Assembly (NCBI GenBank): GCA_900239685.1
Contig: OENT01000887.1
Span: 1-64,000, forward strand
Reading direction: 5' to 3'
From: Rotaria macrura
Lineage: Eukaryota > Rotifera > Eurotatoria > Philodinida > Philodinidae
Length of the DNA stretch: 64,000 nucleotides
In this document: piece by piece, positions 1 to 12,708 of the stretch
How positions within the stretch are numbered: the stretch's first letter is position 1
Layout: each line of letters starts with the position of its first letter
Notes under the pieces: model-generated
What the model saw: only the letters and a program-made list of their open reading frames with translations
Databases searched by the model: none
Told to the model about the DNA's origin: nothing
Translations under genes and position numbers: made by a program

Positions 1-356
1 GATTCTTTGAGTTTTATATACCACTTTGAAAAGAAAACAATTCTGAACAAGAATAGATAAATAGGTTTCGGTTGTCACATGTACTATTGAAACTATAATC
101 GAAAACCTTTTTTTTCTTTGGTCACGACTTTTTGGTCACGCCGATGTCTAGTCCTTACACAAAATGTTTCAATGTGCGGAACATCCTGCTTTCGGATTGT
201 TTTTCAGAATTTATCGTTCTGTTATAGGGGCGATAGAAGTCACTATAAAATTCGTTCGAGCGAGAACAAATGACACAACGCCTAATGTTTCCATCCTAAG
301 TATTGGTGTCCAATATGCAATTGAAGTATCAAATGCTCTTGTGTTCATTCTAGTGA

Positions 357-373
357 GGGGTACCGTGTACCCC
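357..373. repeat. Short GGGGTAC/GTACCCC hairpin
   Basis: A perfect 7-bp inverted repeat (GGGGTAC at 357-363, GTACCCC at 367-373) separated by CGT. It lies about 80 bp before the ATCGGA repeat island and could mark an element edge or occur by chance. No function is inferred. Confidence 0.35.
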
Positions 374-449
374 GAAATGGGTTGATAACGGCCCTTGATT
401 CTGAGAAAGAAAAATGTTCGGTTGACATTTGATGTACCCAGGAAAGTCA

Positions 450-786
450 TTCCGACCATTGGATCCGATCGGATGTCTGTCGGATCCGATCATGTTTCTA
501 TCGGAGTTTCTCTAATCCGACGAAATCCCATTGGATTCCTGCTTGCGATCCGAGATTCGGATCCCTTGTATTGGATTTTATCGAATCCTACTATCGGAAT
601 CCGATTGGATTTCATCGTATGATAAAACAGGCCTCCACTATTGGGATTAAATGCTAATTCGTTCACAAATAAGAAAATAGGTTTCTTCCGTCAGATCCGT
701 TACTGTTTCCACAACCCGGATTCCCATAAGATTTCATCGGATCGAAGGATCCGATCGGATTCGGTATCGGATTCATTCACGTGGGT
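450..786. repeat. ATCGGA/TCCGAT word island
   Basis: The stretch is packed with GGATCCGAT, ATCGGAT, TCCGAT and GGATT words on both strands, in irregular order rather than as a tandem array. It ends with GGTATCGGATTCATTCAC followed by GTGGG. An almost identical edge occurs at 8507-8536 (same words, then CTGGG), so the two are copies of one diverged repeat. An AACAGGCCTCCACT segment near 627-640 interrupts it. Confidence 0.6.
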
Positions 787-1552
787 AAGAGAAGAAAACG
801 TGTAAGCAAAAATTTAGTCAATCACACATGCATTTTCGGTTGGACTGTCAACCAACCGTATTTCGAGGGTGGGGAATGCAGCCAATCACATGATTTACCG
901 AGTGGGAATACTTTTCTCTCTAACGTTCTAAGATGATCGGTCAACCTATTGCATTTGAATGAGAAACTCTAATTCTTTTAATCGACTTTTGCCCACGACC
1001 CAAGTGGCTCTCATTGATTTTCATAAAGAAACTATCCAATTCATGACATAGTAGTTCAAAAATCAGAAATTGTAAGCCAATGAATGTTCTGCCGGACCCT
1101 TTTTTTCTAAAACTTCCATTGTTTATCCGAAGCCTGACTCTGAATTTGAACTCCACAGAAAAGGATTCTTCGTGTCACATTCTCCAAAAACATTGTGGCT
1201 TTCATGCTTAGTTTTTATCTGTCAATGCGGAGAGAAAACGATCTTCAGAAGGACTTGCTGTTCACCGATGTTTCCCTCGAAAACCACTGGGAATCACTGG
1301 CAACATTATTAAAGTAGATGTTTCGAGCAAATACCGTTGTCCCACTGAAAGCTGAACATAGAAAAAGCGATAAGAGAATCGAATTCGTTGACCGTATTAC
1401 TTGTACTCGAGCTTTCTTCAGAAAGACATTTTCCTTATGAAAATCTTTCTTTTCGGTAGCAAGTGAAAAGTCATTTCTCTGATTGGTTAAATTCGAAGCC
1501 ATCAGGATGAACACACGTAGAAACTAAACTCGAGCTCGAAATTCTCACCCCG

Positions 1553-1748
1553 ATAACCTACAGCGCTGTACCCTCAAAAGCTTCAAAAAGCGAAGAATAA
1601 AGAAGCTGATTTCTGTACGTCAAATTCCTCGCGAATGAGGAGACTGCTTACTCAATTGGACTTCAGATTCGAGATCTCCGTCCATGATAACCTATAGGAA
1701 TGTTCCACTAAAAGGTTCAAAAGGCGAAGAATATAGAAACTAATTTCT
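1553..1748. repeat. Diverged direct repeat, about 134-bp period
   Basis: The segment starting ATAACCTACAGCGCTGTACC (1553-1614) recurs as ATAACCTATAGGAATGTTCC (1687-1748). Shared blocks include TTCAAAA, GCGAAGAATA and a closing ATTTCT in the same order. By eye roughly three quarters of positions match. It is probably an old tandem duplication or two units of a decayed satellite. Confidence 0.5.
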
Positions 1749-1854
1749 ATGATTGATATGTTTGATTTCTCTGATTTTTTGATAAGGCTGATACAAAAAT
1801 AAAATAAGATCAGGTGTTTCCCCCTCTCGATATTATGACTAAGACTAGATTTTG

Positions 1855-2145
1855 TTGAAAATAACCGTTTACGGACGAATACGGTAAAAGAAAACGGTAG
1901 TCGTTTTTCGAATCTTTTACAGCGATCGTATCCGATCGTTCACGGTAATATCCGATCATGTTTTACTACTGGTGTGTAGTTACAGCGACCATCTACGCGG
2001 ATTCTTCACGATCAGCGTTTACGACGATCGTAATTCATCTTAAGACTTCGTTTATGGCAATTGTAAACGGCTACAAAATGCGTTCACCATATTTGCCGTA
2101 AGAAATAGGTACACAGCTATTTACGGCCGTGGATGATTGACCTGG
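1855..2145. repeat. TTTACGG/CGATCGT word island
   Basis: The island is enriched in CGTTTACGG, CGATCGTA, ACGGTA and their complements, distinct from the surrounding AT-rich DNA. It ends in GATTGACCTGGGA, close to the ATTCACCTGGGA edge of the island ending at 8536. It looks like another member of the word-island class with its own vocabulary. Confidence 0.5.
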
Positions 2146-5100
2146 GAAATAATCACGAATCGCTTTAGGTATTTTCGTTCGACGTTAAATGCAGAGTTTT
2201 AGGGACTATGCTGTTTTTCTTATGAATCACAAATTCAACAGAAGAATATTAATTAATTAGTGATTCTTAACTATCAAATAAAACCCCACTTTGGTTTCAA
2301 CTTCCGTGGATTCAACGACCAAGAGTATTTAAAACTGAGTAAATCGATTTAAGAGAGCACCTATGATACCATCGAGGACCGCGCCATATATCGAGGCACT
2401 CCATATAATTTAGATTTTGGATTTGATGTTCTCATCGTGTTCAGCACCATCTAAAACTTCTACATCCAAATTTTAATGCATTTGGCGGAGTTGGGTGTGG
2501 GTGTTGGTGGGTGTATATAGAGAGAAGGCATACATCCACGCCCTTATCATTTCAAATATGTTCCTCGTCTGGCAACAGATGAAAGACAACCGGAAAAAAA
2601 TAGAACCAACAGACTCACAATATAACAATTGTAAAGCTAAAAAGAACTAGCTTCATGTTCTTCTAGATTCAATAACATGAACGTTCTCTAGTAGAACTAT
2701 TCTTCATTGTAACAAGATGAAAAAAATGAATTTGACGTAATATTCAAATTTTCAAAGAAAAAAGTGATGCTGTGCTGTCGAGACATTGAATTTAGAGAAA
2801 GTATTGGGATTATTATGCAAAACTCACTAACAAAATTCAGTTTCTGTTTCGACATCTATTGCTTCCAATACAAAACAATATCCGTGACTCGACGTGTCAA
2901 GCGTTGTAAATGGTGTATGAGCTATTGATGAACAAGACTGTCAAATATAACATGCGTTGCAAACATCTTTGCATAAATATCAAGTTCTCTTAGACCGTCT
3001 TGCCGAGTTCTAAACTAGACCAACTTTTTTCAAAACGAATCCGAGAACGAGGATAATCAGAAAGAGAAATAGCTTTAAAAAGTCCTTGCCATGTCACAAT
3101 CGTGCAACATCATTTTCTATTCTCTGTGAGTTTTTTTTCATCAGAAGAGAAATGAGAAAACATGCATTGAATGATGGCTTTTGTAGTATAAAGAGTTTCC
3201 TTTCCGATGGTACATTGGAAGTTAATTTTACTCTTGTTTCTTGTAGCAAAATCTAACATTGTCTGAGAGGGACTAGTTAAGTTGATCTCGTTTACTACGA
3301 GGCGCATTCCCACAACGATAAAAAGGGTTTTTTGAATTATTTCTTTTGTGCGAAATCTCTAAAGTGATTGTTTTTGCAAAAGATTCGATTTTACGAAAAA
3401 TTTCATGTTTAGTACATGTTTGACTAAAGACTCTAGAATGGATCTAAAATGTTTTTGAGAAGGCTGACATTGATAGAGTTTTGGATGCGCTACAGTTCCA
3501 TGTAGGTTTTGTTCAAGTTTGATAATTAGAGCTCGAAATAATTAAGAAATACAATTTTTCAAGTTGCAAAACACGGTGCAAGAACTAGTTTAGAGGCGTT
3601 TGCTTTATTTCTTTTCTTCTTTCTCAGATTCGTTCTGTGAATATGCACATACGAGTAGATTTTCATGCAACAAGGGTATGTTGTTTTAGAATCTGTCAGT
3701 GTAATAGTAATCCCTCGTATACCATTTCTTTATAGAAGAAATTTTTTCAGAATTCAGATCTCATCTTTCGAAGTGCCCCTAATTTATATTGGATTGTTTT
3801 AAAAATATTCTCAGTAGAATATAATGAATTGAATAATTGTCAAATAAATCAAGAGGATCCGTCATTGATATCATAGAATATTTGTTTCATTGATTTGAAA
3901 TCAAATAAGATCCATGGTCTGAGGCGTCCACCTATGAGTGTACATTAACTATTCGAATGTCAACTAGATTTCATTAGAAAAACTGAAAAATAACAAAGGT
4001 TTTCATTGAAAAAATACGACAAGAATATATGTATATATATATTTTTCTGAAAGATAAATAATCTATATTTACCTTAGAAAAATTAATCTTCACAGTATTT
4101 CAATTCTTTTAAATGTAAAATTGTCTCAATTTTAACATTAACAAACGACCGGTCAATTTATCCTCGCATTGTATACGTCTTTCTGTATATTTTTATACGC
4201 TCTTCAAGTTACATATCGACATTAAAATGATCGAATTCCGGTTAGATGTTTCATTAAACTTTGTGTTTTCAATGCTAGTATATATTGTCGTCAAAAGATA
4301 CATCTATTTTCATAATTATGCACACTTTGATTGTAACGTTTGGTATAGTGAAATCTTCATTAGAAACCACTATGAAATGCAACATATGAAGTTTCTCATT
4401 TCTGAATCGCGTATGAATGCGGTTGCTTTTCTTTTGTAGACCATGCCAGCACAATCTTGTTTTTTTTCCGTTTCAGTACCGACTCCAAACAGTTAACATG
4501 TAACTAGGTGAGTCTAACACCATATGAGTACGTATGGTGTTAACACAATAGCACAACATTAATTAGACGCCTTTACCAATAATTCTCTAAATATGAACTA
4601 TTTACAGCTCTGATTGTTTACAAGATGTATAAAATATTGCACAAAAGGAATCCGACTTTGTCTAGATATATTCATATTGGTCAATATTTATGACAAGCTT
4701 TTCCCCCATATATAGATGGAATTGTTTCACAAAGCAAAAGCGAGTCAAATGAAACTTCATAATAAATCGATACAAAATTTGAATTCATCGATTAATAGAA
4801 AGACAGACTAAATCAAATTTTTAATGTTGTAATGATGAAGTCATTCATATATGTAGAAACGTCGTTTTTTAAAGCTGAGAATAACTATGACAACGTCCAC
4901 ATCTATCTTAAGAGATTATGATCAATTTATAGAGATCAAACAATAACAATCGAAATTTCGCTCTGTATTCAAGGGATAGAATAATTCAGTTCCACCTCAG
5001 AACAGTCTGCAAACATAAATAGCCACTCGTCATTGATATTGTATCTCAGGACACCGAGTAATCAACTGTTCAAAAAACACATCTTATTTATTCAGGAAAG

Positions 5101-6718
5101 ATATCTTTTCTATACTCATGTAGTACTCACTGATTTTTAAAACAAATAGAATGTCAAAAATGTTTTACACTCTAACCATGAGAGAGATCGTAATAGCAAG
5201 TTTTTCTATTCAATACTCCAAATCTTTGAGTATCTTGCGAGAAAAAAATATGCAGTGAGATACAATGCTGTATGAAATAAAATAGAATATTATCACGTGA
5301 CGTTAATGAAAATTTAGATAAACGTCAAAGTATATATATGGTCATGATTGCAAAGTATCCTATTGTAAGTTCATTAGGAATCGATATCATTCATTGTCAA
5401 ATATGTTCTGTTGTGAAAAGTCGAAGATTACTGTGCTAGCCAAGAACGATCAATGTTAGATGGACGTGAAAAATCTAATACGAATAAGTCAGGTTCCTTT
5501 CGATTTATTGAGTTAATAGTTGCTCTTTCTTTTCCAGTTTACTGCAATCATTGATAATTGATCATGTAAGAAAGTTTTGTCATGAGCCTTTTTTGTTCAA
5601 TTGTTTTCAAAAAACCAAGATAATGATTCGTTTTGCTTGTTCGACTATAATTCAATAATGAAATATGGATCATTCAGATTTGAGTGAAAGAATTCATTTC
5701 AGAAAATGAACAGAGCTCTGAAACATCTTAAAAAATGAAGTAACAATGATAGTTCATCAGAGACTAAGAGTCATCTATTCATTCATTGATATGAAATTCA
5801 CTTTTGTCCAGGTTGCTAAATCTCCTGAATTTCAATTTATTTTTGCACTTTAGATTTTAGCGGCATTTAGAACGAAACAAAAGAGCGAAGAAGAAAAAGA
5901 GAACTATTGTAATGCTCATGGAAGCATGGACCACCTTTCTATTTCTCTATATTACGTTTGTGAGACAAAAATTCACAGTACTCACTTGATAGAAAAAATG
6001 GAGTGCTGTCGCGGTCAGAAGGAGGGTGATCCGACAATAATGAAAACTTTTGTTCGGTCGAAAACGAAGTAGGAAATTAGGGCATTGTTCGATGAAAGGA
6101 ACTGTATTTTGACTTATAACAGCAAAAATGCTTCTGCTATGCAACGAATAGTTCGTTTATGTCACTGTAACAAATTAGTTGAACCTTTTAAACTCGTGAA
6201 TGGTGTGTTCTTGTAACAATTGTGTCAGAATTTTAATAAATATCATAAAAAGTTATCGCAAGCTCAGTCGCCTTCCACAGTTGTTAGTTCAAAATTATAT
6301 TCAAGTAAAATCCTCTCTCTGAATTTTGTTTCACTGAAATATTTTTAAATGAATAACTTTTTTGATACATTGAAAACAATACCCTTCGCTAGGATTATTT
6401 TACACATCAGCAGCAATTTTCAATTCAAGAGTACGATGTTTAAACTGATTTTTCACCCGTTTTTCTTAACACTGAAAAGTTATAAAACTTCGGATGAAAT
6501 TGTTTTGACCTCTGCTTTCAATTCTGTCCGCTTCGTGACAGTCCCACAAAAGCGTTTGCAGGAATGATAATGTTGCTTTGTCAATAGTAAAATATCTTAT
6601 GCTTTCTTGTTTTCACCTGGCTTTAAAAAAGTCTTCTGATCTTCGTCCTGGTTTTTTGCAGAAAACTATTGGCTTCTAAAATTCCGATTTGTGATCCTTG
6701 CTTTTGTCAATGTTCAAA

Positions 6719-7000
6719 TCAATATGACTTCTTTTCAATATCCTTTACACGTGATCGAACACTTAAGATAAACAGGTCGGATGTGTACCTACTGTTAATC
6801 CGAGCCCAGATAAACGCACATACATCGTCGACATCAATTTCCAATTTATCTATGATCAGTGAAAATGCTGGAATAACTAAATGAAAATCAGCATTAAAAG
6901 TATTTTCATAAATTTTATTTTTAGTTAGACCAACATGTTTAACTGCACATGGTGTCGCGTAATCATCGATGATGTTAATGTTTTCCATGAACGGTTTCAT
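6719..7000 (-). pseudogene. Weak coding-like frame, unknown
   Basis: A 93-codon frame with coding-like composition: an amphipathic stretch, then an acidic VDDVCAF segment and FIWARI. A plausible GT donor (GTAGGT) follows the FIWARI segment. I recognise no family and no partner exons, and the opposite strand also carries an ORF. It could be an exon of a decayed gene or chance. Confidence 0.2.
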
Positions 7001-8364
7001 TTCTAATTTTCTCCTGTTTTATTTATTCATAATCACCGAAAAAAAACATCAATAAAACATTTATTATTGCTCAAAAGCATAATCTTCAATCAGATCCATA
7101 GTTAGGAATATACCTCGATTAGGCATGATTTCTAAATTTCATTTACTCGAGGTTTTATTTCATAGGTATTTCTTATTATAACCTACAAGGATAATGTTAC
7201 ACACAGGAACATTTTTCTACAGATGAACGTTATCTATTGAATCTAAGAATTCGAATCAGAGAATAAATGAATTCAACACGAGATTATAGTGTGAACTAAA
7301 CATACTATTTTGACCAAAAAAGCAATTGGTTGAGGATGGTATTTCCTGAGATCTGATTCAATCTCTATTTTCTATAAATCCTATATATTTTTCTAGACGA
7401 GAAAAAATTCTTAGATGTTTACTTCGTCAGTAAAGCCTGCAAAATTTCGTTGAACTTTTTAACGATACGTGTATGATGATATGAATGGATTCTTTTTTTC
7501 CTTATAGGTCTATTTATACAAAAGAATAATAATAAAATGATTGACATATAGGTTCTATCAGATTTCTAAAACCAATCGACGTTTCTCCAAAATTTCTGTA
7601 CCCTGTCAAAATGAAACGTTTGTCCCATAAATGTGTAAAGATATTCAAACGAATATCTGAACAACTGAACTATTTCTAGTGTTGCATGCGAAGAAGAAAA
7701 ACATTGGGTACAGACGTGGGTATCAATGTCGTTCAAGAGGACTTGTAGATGTACACCCACACCCTCAACATGAATAGTTTCACGAGTGCGTTGCGAGTCT
7801 GTTCTCAGCGAGTTCGGAAAGATTTTCCGAGAAAACATTTGGATTTTCGCATGATTTAGCAAGCTTTGGAGAATGGAATCATGTCGATGAATTGAAAAGG
7901 TGTTCATTCGCTGGAGCTCATTGAGTTCTATTCGAAAGCGTGCATAACAATGTTGGAATAGTCTTCTAGGAAAAACCTGCGAGGTTACAGCAAAAACCTA
8001 GAAATCCATGCAGGAAAAGGTAATTTTCCAAGGAAACGGGGCGCCAAAGGATGCTCAAAACGAGACGCCATTCGATAGAGCTCGGCGTGGTCTACTTGGA
8101 AATCTGCACCAGAGAGTTGCAAAGGTGTTCTGGGCGAGTCGTACCAGCTAGTACAAAAATTGACTGTTTTTTGCTGTTTGTTTAGTAGTATTTTCGATTT
8201 TCTGCGCATCTGAAACGTTTTTTCGAGTCTTGACACTTGCATCAAATAAAGCTTGTCACGTTCTACTTGGTTAGGTTGTTGAACTCAGCTTGAAAGGTTT
8301 TTGGAGCGATTCTGCTACGAAATACTAAAATCTGGGACTAGCATATCCTACGTGACATCCGAGG

Positions 8365-8536
8365 AGAGCGATTTCTAGAGTTGGATCCTACTGTAGGAAT
8401 TCGGTCTCATTGGGAAAATAGTGTTTATCCATCGAATCCGTGTGTATGTCAGTCTTGTGGAATCCGATCAGATTTTCACAGTTGATCGGATACGATAAAA
8501 TTCTGGTAGATCCGGTATCGGATTCATTCACCTGGG
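8365..8536. repeat. ATCGGAT word island (second copy)
   Basis: Contains GAATCCGATCAGAT, TTGATCGGATACGAT and a terminal GGTATCGGATTCATTCAC followed by CTGGG. That closing segment matches the edge of the island at 450-786 almost base for base, while the interior is only alike in word content. Confidence 0.55.
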
Positions 8537-10011
8537 ATGTAGATTATAATCGTCTTTCTATTGAAAACATATTTTCTTTTTTCCTTTTCCCATGTGCTTT
8601 ATTGATTGCAACCCATTCCCAACTCAGAATTCTTCGTACGATTTCATGCATTATATTGAATTACATTTTAATTAACTATAAAGGCACATACCATGATGCA
8701 AAATGATGGCAGAGTTCTTTTCTTTTTTATTGAGATTATTGTATTCTGATTACATTTACTGGCATTCACAAAGTTTGTTTTCAACATCAATAGTAAACAT
8801 AATACGTAGAAAAAAAGAACTATCACATGGTTTGTATTCTAACAAGTTGTGCTACTCCTGCGCTGATAGCATTTTCTCATGAATAGGTCTCTTTTAAATA
8901 TCATGATGTGTAGCTGAACATCGTATCATAGTTTCTCCACTACCATATCATCAGATTCAGAACATATACCAGTTGATTTGAGAACATTCGATTTCGAGGA
9001 CAAGATACAGAACTTTGATTTTAAGATATTCTCTCAAAATTTTATGAGTATAATATTTCACGAATTTTCGATTTTTTCAATGTCAGACATATCCTTTGGT
9101 ATTTCAAAAGACTACTGGCTCATTCATATAAATCTTGAGATGAAAGTCTTTTTGTTTGCATTCAATTCATTTCAATAGGCACTTTGCCAATACATTGCAT
9201 TGATTCTTTCATTTAATGTAAGGTGTCAATGGAATAGTCAAATTAGCAAATTTAAGTCTAACAGTTGATTTCTATAGAGTACTTCTAGCTGCTATCCTGT
9301 CAGACACACCTTGTTGAAGGCGGATGAAAGCCAACATGAAAATAGTCAGCAACTGCTCGCTATTATGTAATTATTGCAGTACAACTCTCCTTACGCGCGT
9401 GCACAAAAGTAGATATTTTGTCAATTCTCCTTTGAATATTCGTAAATTACCATTCAAATAGTCACCTTGTACCAAATCTCTGTTTAATTGCCCAATAAGA
9501 ACAAATATTTGATATTTTTCCTGGTGTTTGTCGTTTCTGACTATGAAATAGTAGTGACATAATGTTACCCTGTTTTTAAGTTTGTCCTTTCATTTTTCAG
9601 AAATATGTGTGTGTGTGCCAGTAGCATATTTCGGTATTGCAATGGAGACGCTATAAAACTCAATCTTTCTTCTATGTATATTATGCTGCAACCATAATTA
9701 GATACGATTAAGTGAGAAAGAAAAAGTCTTTAATTCTCTGTCATATAATGCAAATAATCCAACGATTTTGAAAGTTATCTTTATTGAAACTGTGTTTGTT
9801 CAACATTTCTCCCGTTAACTTTACATATATTTAACATACTGCTTTTGGTTTACTGAAAATAAATATTTGATCTGTTATTATTCTTTGTTTTATTAATATA
9901 TATTTCTTCAGATCAAATTCTGCTTTTTATCTTTATGTTCTCCACATAGAGATTTAAAGGAAACTACATATATTCGTAACAAACGCTGTTTCATTTACAA
10001 AATAAAAACTG

Positions 10012-10017
10012 ATTTAT
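10012..10017 (-). terminator. Candidate poly(A) signal of SLC45-like gene
   Basis: AATAAA on the minus strand about 90 nt beyond the SLC45-like stop codon. Position and orientation suit a 3' end signal; not proven. Confidence 0.35.
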
Positions 10018-10106
10018 TTTTTTCCTGATATGTGCATATCTGCTGAACTAAATTATCATTATAATCTTTTGCTTTGTTTAATTGAGTTAATAAAGACAAT
10101 TGAATT

Positions 10107-11863
10107 CTATGAACCGGTTCGAATTAACTCATTTAGTTGATGACGATTTATCACAATGCGATTGATGAAAAAAATAGAACCAATAGCAAGTATAAAACTT
10201 GCTACAATATATGAGAGAGTCGATTTAAATATCAACAGTATATAACCCATCATGACCGATGAAAAAATTTGAGATGCAAAATATGTACTATCAAGTATAC
10301 CTAATATTGTACCTATTCCATATGTTTGAATTTGCTCATTATCAGAAAAGTAGATCTATGAAAGAAAAACAACCACAGTCAAAAGAAAATATTCATTCAA
10401 TTAGTAAAACAATTTGTCTGTACTTCTCTATTCGTATGATATAACATGACGAGTGTATAAGGTATTGATGTTAATGATGCCATACCAAGACCAGACAATG
10501 ATGCCATAATATTAACAATAATAATATTTCTTGATACATACATAACCAGCATGGATATAGCAAAAACGAACATTGCAAATGAAAATGTTAAATGAATACC
10601 GAAACGATTAATTAGTGGTGTAAGCAACGGGGCATAAATTACACCAACAACGCAGTGAAAAAATAGACCGTACGAACCTGCACGTATTCCTTGATCATAT
10701 CTTATACCTGCCTCAGATAATACATCTGCATTTGGGTCTCCCATATAAATAGTTTGACCGACGAAATCCGTAAAAAAGAGATTAAATGTCATTATAGCTG
10801 ACCTAGATTGATTGGGTCATAACAAAAAATAAATTATGATAATAAAATTGTTAATTATTAAGAAACGAAACGAAACAAACCAGGAACAGCACTCAGCCAA
10901 TGTCAAACGGCGTAAAACGAACGGCATTTTAATTATTGTTTGAACTGACATTGCTAGTGTGGAAATAATATTTTTGAAAATTTTTACTGGACGTAAACAT
11001 AAATATGGATTAATATCCATCAATGATGATGGCTCTTCGATGAAATCATTAAAGTAGGAAACTTTCTCATTGGCTGATATCAATGTACAACAGAGTGTTA
11101 TAGAAAAAAATAGTAAAATAACAACAAACGTAATTTTTTCTTGTCGTTGAAAATAATTACCAAGAAATGTTTCGGTCCAATCAGTTGCTGTTATTAAATA
11201 GCCTAGACATCCACCTTAAAGTGTAATAAAATTAAAATATTTATTAGTATTAATCTATCTATCTTTCTTTTCTTCATTGTAAAAAATGTTTTCTGCTGTA
11301 TTTACCAAATGATGTCATAAATGAGTAAACAAAAAAACATGAATGTTCTTGTGAAGTTCCTTTACAAATATCATAGATCAACGATTCACACGGATTAAAA
11401 CAAGCTTGAGCAGCGAAATCAAATAGAACACATGTTATTGCTAATAAAGCAATTCCTAGTTTTGGTGCTTGAATAATTGCACCTGAAAAGAAAGACCTTG
11501 AATTCAATAAATTACTTTTCTTCTCTCATAGCTTTTACAATTACCTATAGCTTCACTTTCTGGAATAAGCACAAGACATAAAATGATTGTTAAACAAAAT
11601 CCAAGTATGAAGGGTCGTCGTTTTCCGAATCGTGACCGACAACGATCACTAGCATGACCGATGATTGGACAAAGAAGGAAGCCTAGTAGTGGGCCACAAC
11701 CCATCAGCCATGTCATTGATGATTCGGAAATTCCAGCTTTAAGTAATATTGGTGGAATGTAAGTAAATGCTGATGCTGTACAAAATTCTAATCCACACAC
11801 AAGGGATGTTATAGTACATAGACGAATCAAATCATTACGAATGATTCCCTTAATTATTCTCAT
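10107..11863 (-). CDS. SLC45-family proton-coupled sugar transporter-like protein
   Basis: Five exons: 11545-11863, 11306-11482, 10881-11214, 10424-10802, 10107-10355 (1458 nt, 485 aa), all GT-AG. The product is a major-facilitator membrane protein of the SLC45/GPH sucrose-transporter-like family, which carries sugars with protons across plasma or organelle membranes. Diagnostic features are GFLLCPIIGHASDR followed by SRFGKRRPFI in the TM2-TM3 loop (residues about 61-86), FDFAAQA in mid-protein, a GGCLGYL segment and FFTDFVGQTIYMGDP in the second half, matching the family order. The length is at the compact end (vertebrate members are about 500-750 aa), with a short N-terminus of about 11 residues before TM1. 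A strong AG acceptor lies only 2 nt before the ATG, and a GTATGT donor at 12001 gives a possible 5' UTR intron (11866-12001); in-frame extension into that exon has a stop and no ATG. Substrate cannot be read from sequence. Family assignment is strong; paralogue is unknown. Confidence 0.88.
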
Positions 11864-11865
11864 AT

Positions 11866-11885
11866 CTGTATTGATAAGAATGATA
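11866..11885 (-). other. Splice acceptor 2 nt before SLC45-like ATG
   Basis: A pyrimidine-containing tract ending in CAG abuts ATATG of the SLC45-like gene. It may close a 5' UTR intron starting with GTATGT at 12001, or be a spliced-leader trans-splice site. RNA data would decide. Confidence 0.5.
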
Positions 11886-12621
11886 ATAGCAGCTATTTAA
11901 ATGTATTCATGAAATAATCCAAATTGGCATAGTCTAAATGCAATATATATTACGGTCATTTATGTTTGCGATTTGTTTTTTGTTAATGTTTATTGACATA
12001 CCTGTAACGCTTTCTTTTCTTTCATAGGAACACAGATAGATTCATAGGTAACTTTTTGTTAATGTTCGTACAATTTATCTGCTAGGAAAAAAGTTACATT
12101 TCTTAAAGGATCAAGAAAAAATTATACGACTGCTACATTTTGCAAGGATGATCGAATAAAGATAAAGAGCATATTGGCCATCATAAGGTGAAAATGAGAA
12201 AAAACTAAACAAAATACCTATTGTTTATACAGATACCGCTGCGTTCTCCTTTTCGTTTGTGTGAAGCTAATTGTAGGCAAGGTAAGCGAACTTTTGAAAG
12301 AAACTAATCGACACAGTTATCCAGTGTAACATTTCTCATTGAATACTTCTTAATATTTGTGTGAGCATGCATTCAACCATTTCTATAAATAGTTTTGTCC
12401 ATCCCATCCAAGACTCTTCTCACGAAAAGAATAAGAAAAAAAAACTCGATACTAAAAAAATCATATTGCCTCCTATCAATGTCGCACGTTCTGTTTTCGT
12501 CATTAATCTGTTACGAATGCGAGTAATGAAAAAAGAAAAGAGAAGAGAGAAAAAGATTTGATCCCCCGTAGGTAATATTAGTATGCATGAAATTTAGAGA
12601 GACACTGTCATGATCGATTCT

Positions 12622-12627
12622 TTTATT
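12622..12627 (-). terminator. Candidate poly(A) signal of four-TM gene
   Basis: AATAAA on the minus strand about 80 nt after the stop codon at 12709, the only such hexamer close behind that stop. Confidence 0.45.
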
Positions 12628-12708
12628 TGATAAAAGCAAAATGATTAATTGCGTACATTATACAACATGTAAAACTTTAATTTTTTTTAAAATACGTTTC
12701 TAATAAAG

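Larger units (their letters stand above)
1..10100. other. Gene-poor region with repeat islands
   Basis: No multi-exon gene could be assembled on either strand. Open frames are short (under about 115 codons), lack recognisable motifs and mostly overlap on both strands. The stretch contains degenerate repeat islands at about 450-786, 1855-2145 and 8365-8536, a diverged direct repeat at 1553-1748, and a weak coding-like minus-strand frame at 6719-7000. The rest looks like unstructured AT-rich DNA. Confidence 0.6.

Noticed and set aside
7566-8245. Two minus-strand ORFs (113 and 86 codons) as genes
   Set aside because: No domain, no joinable splice sites, and one includes a segment of the diverged TTCGATAGAGCTCG repeat.
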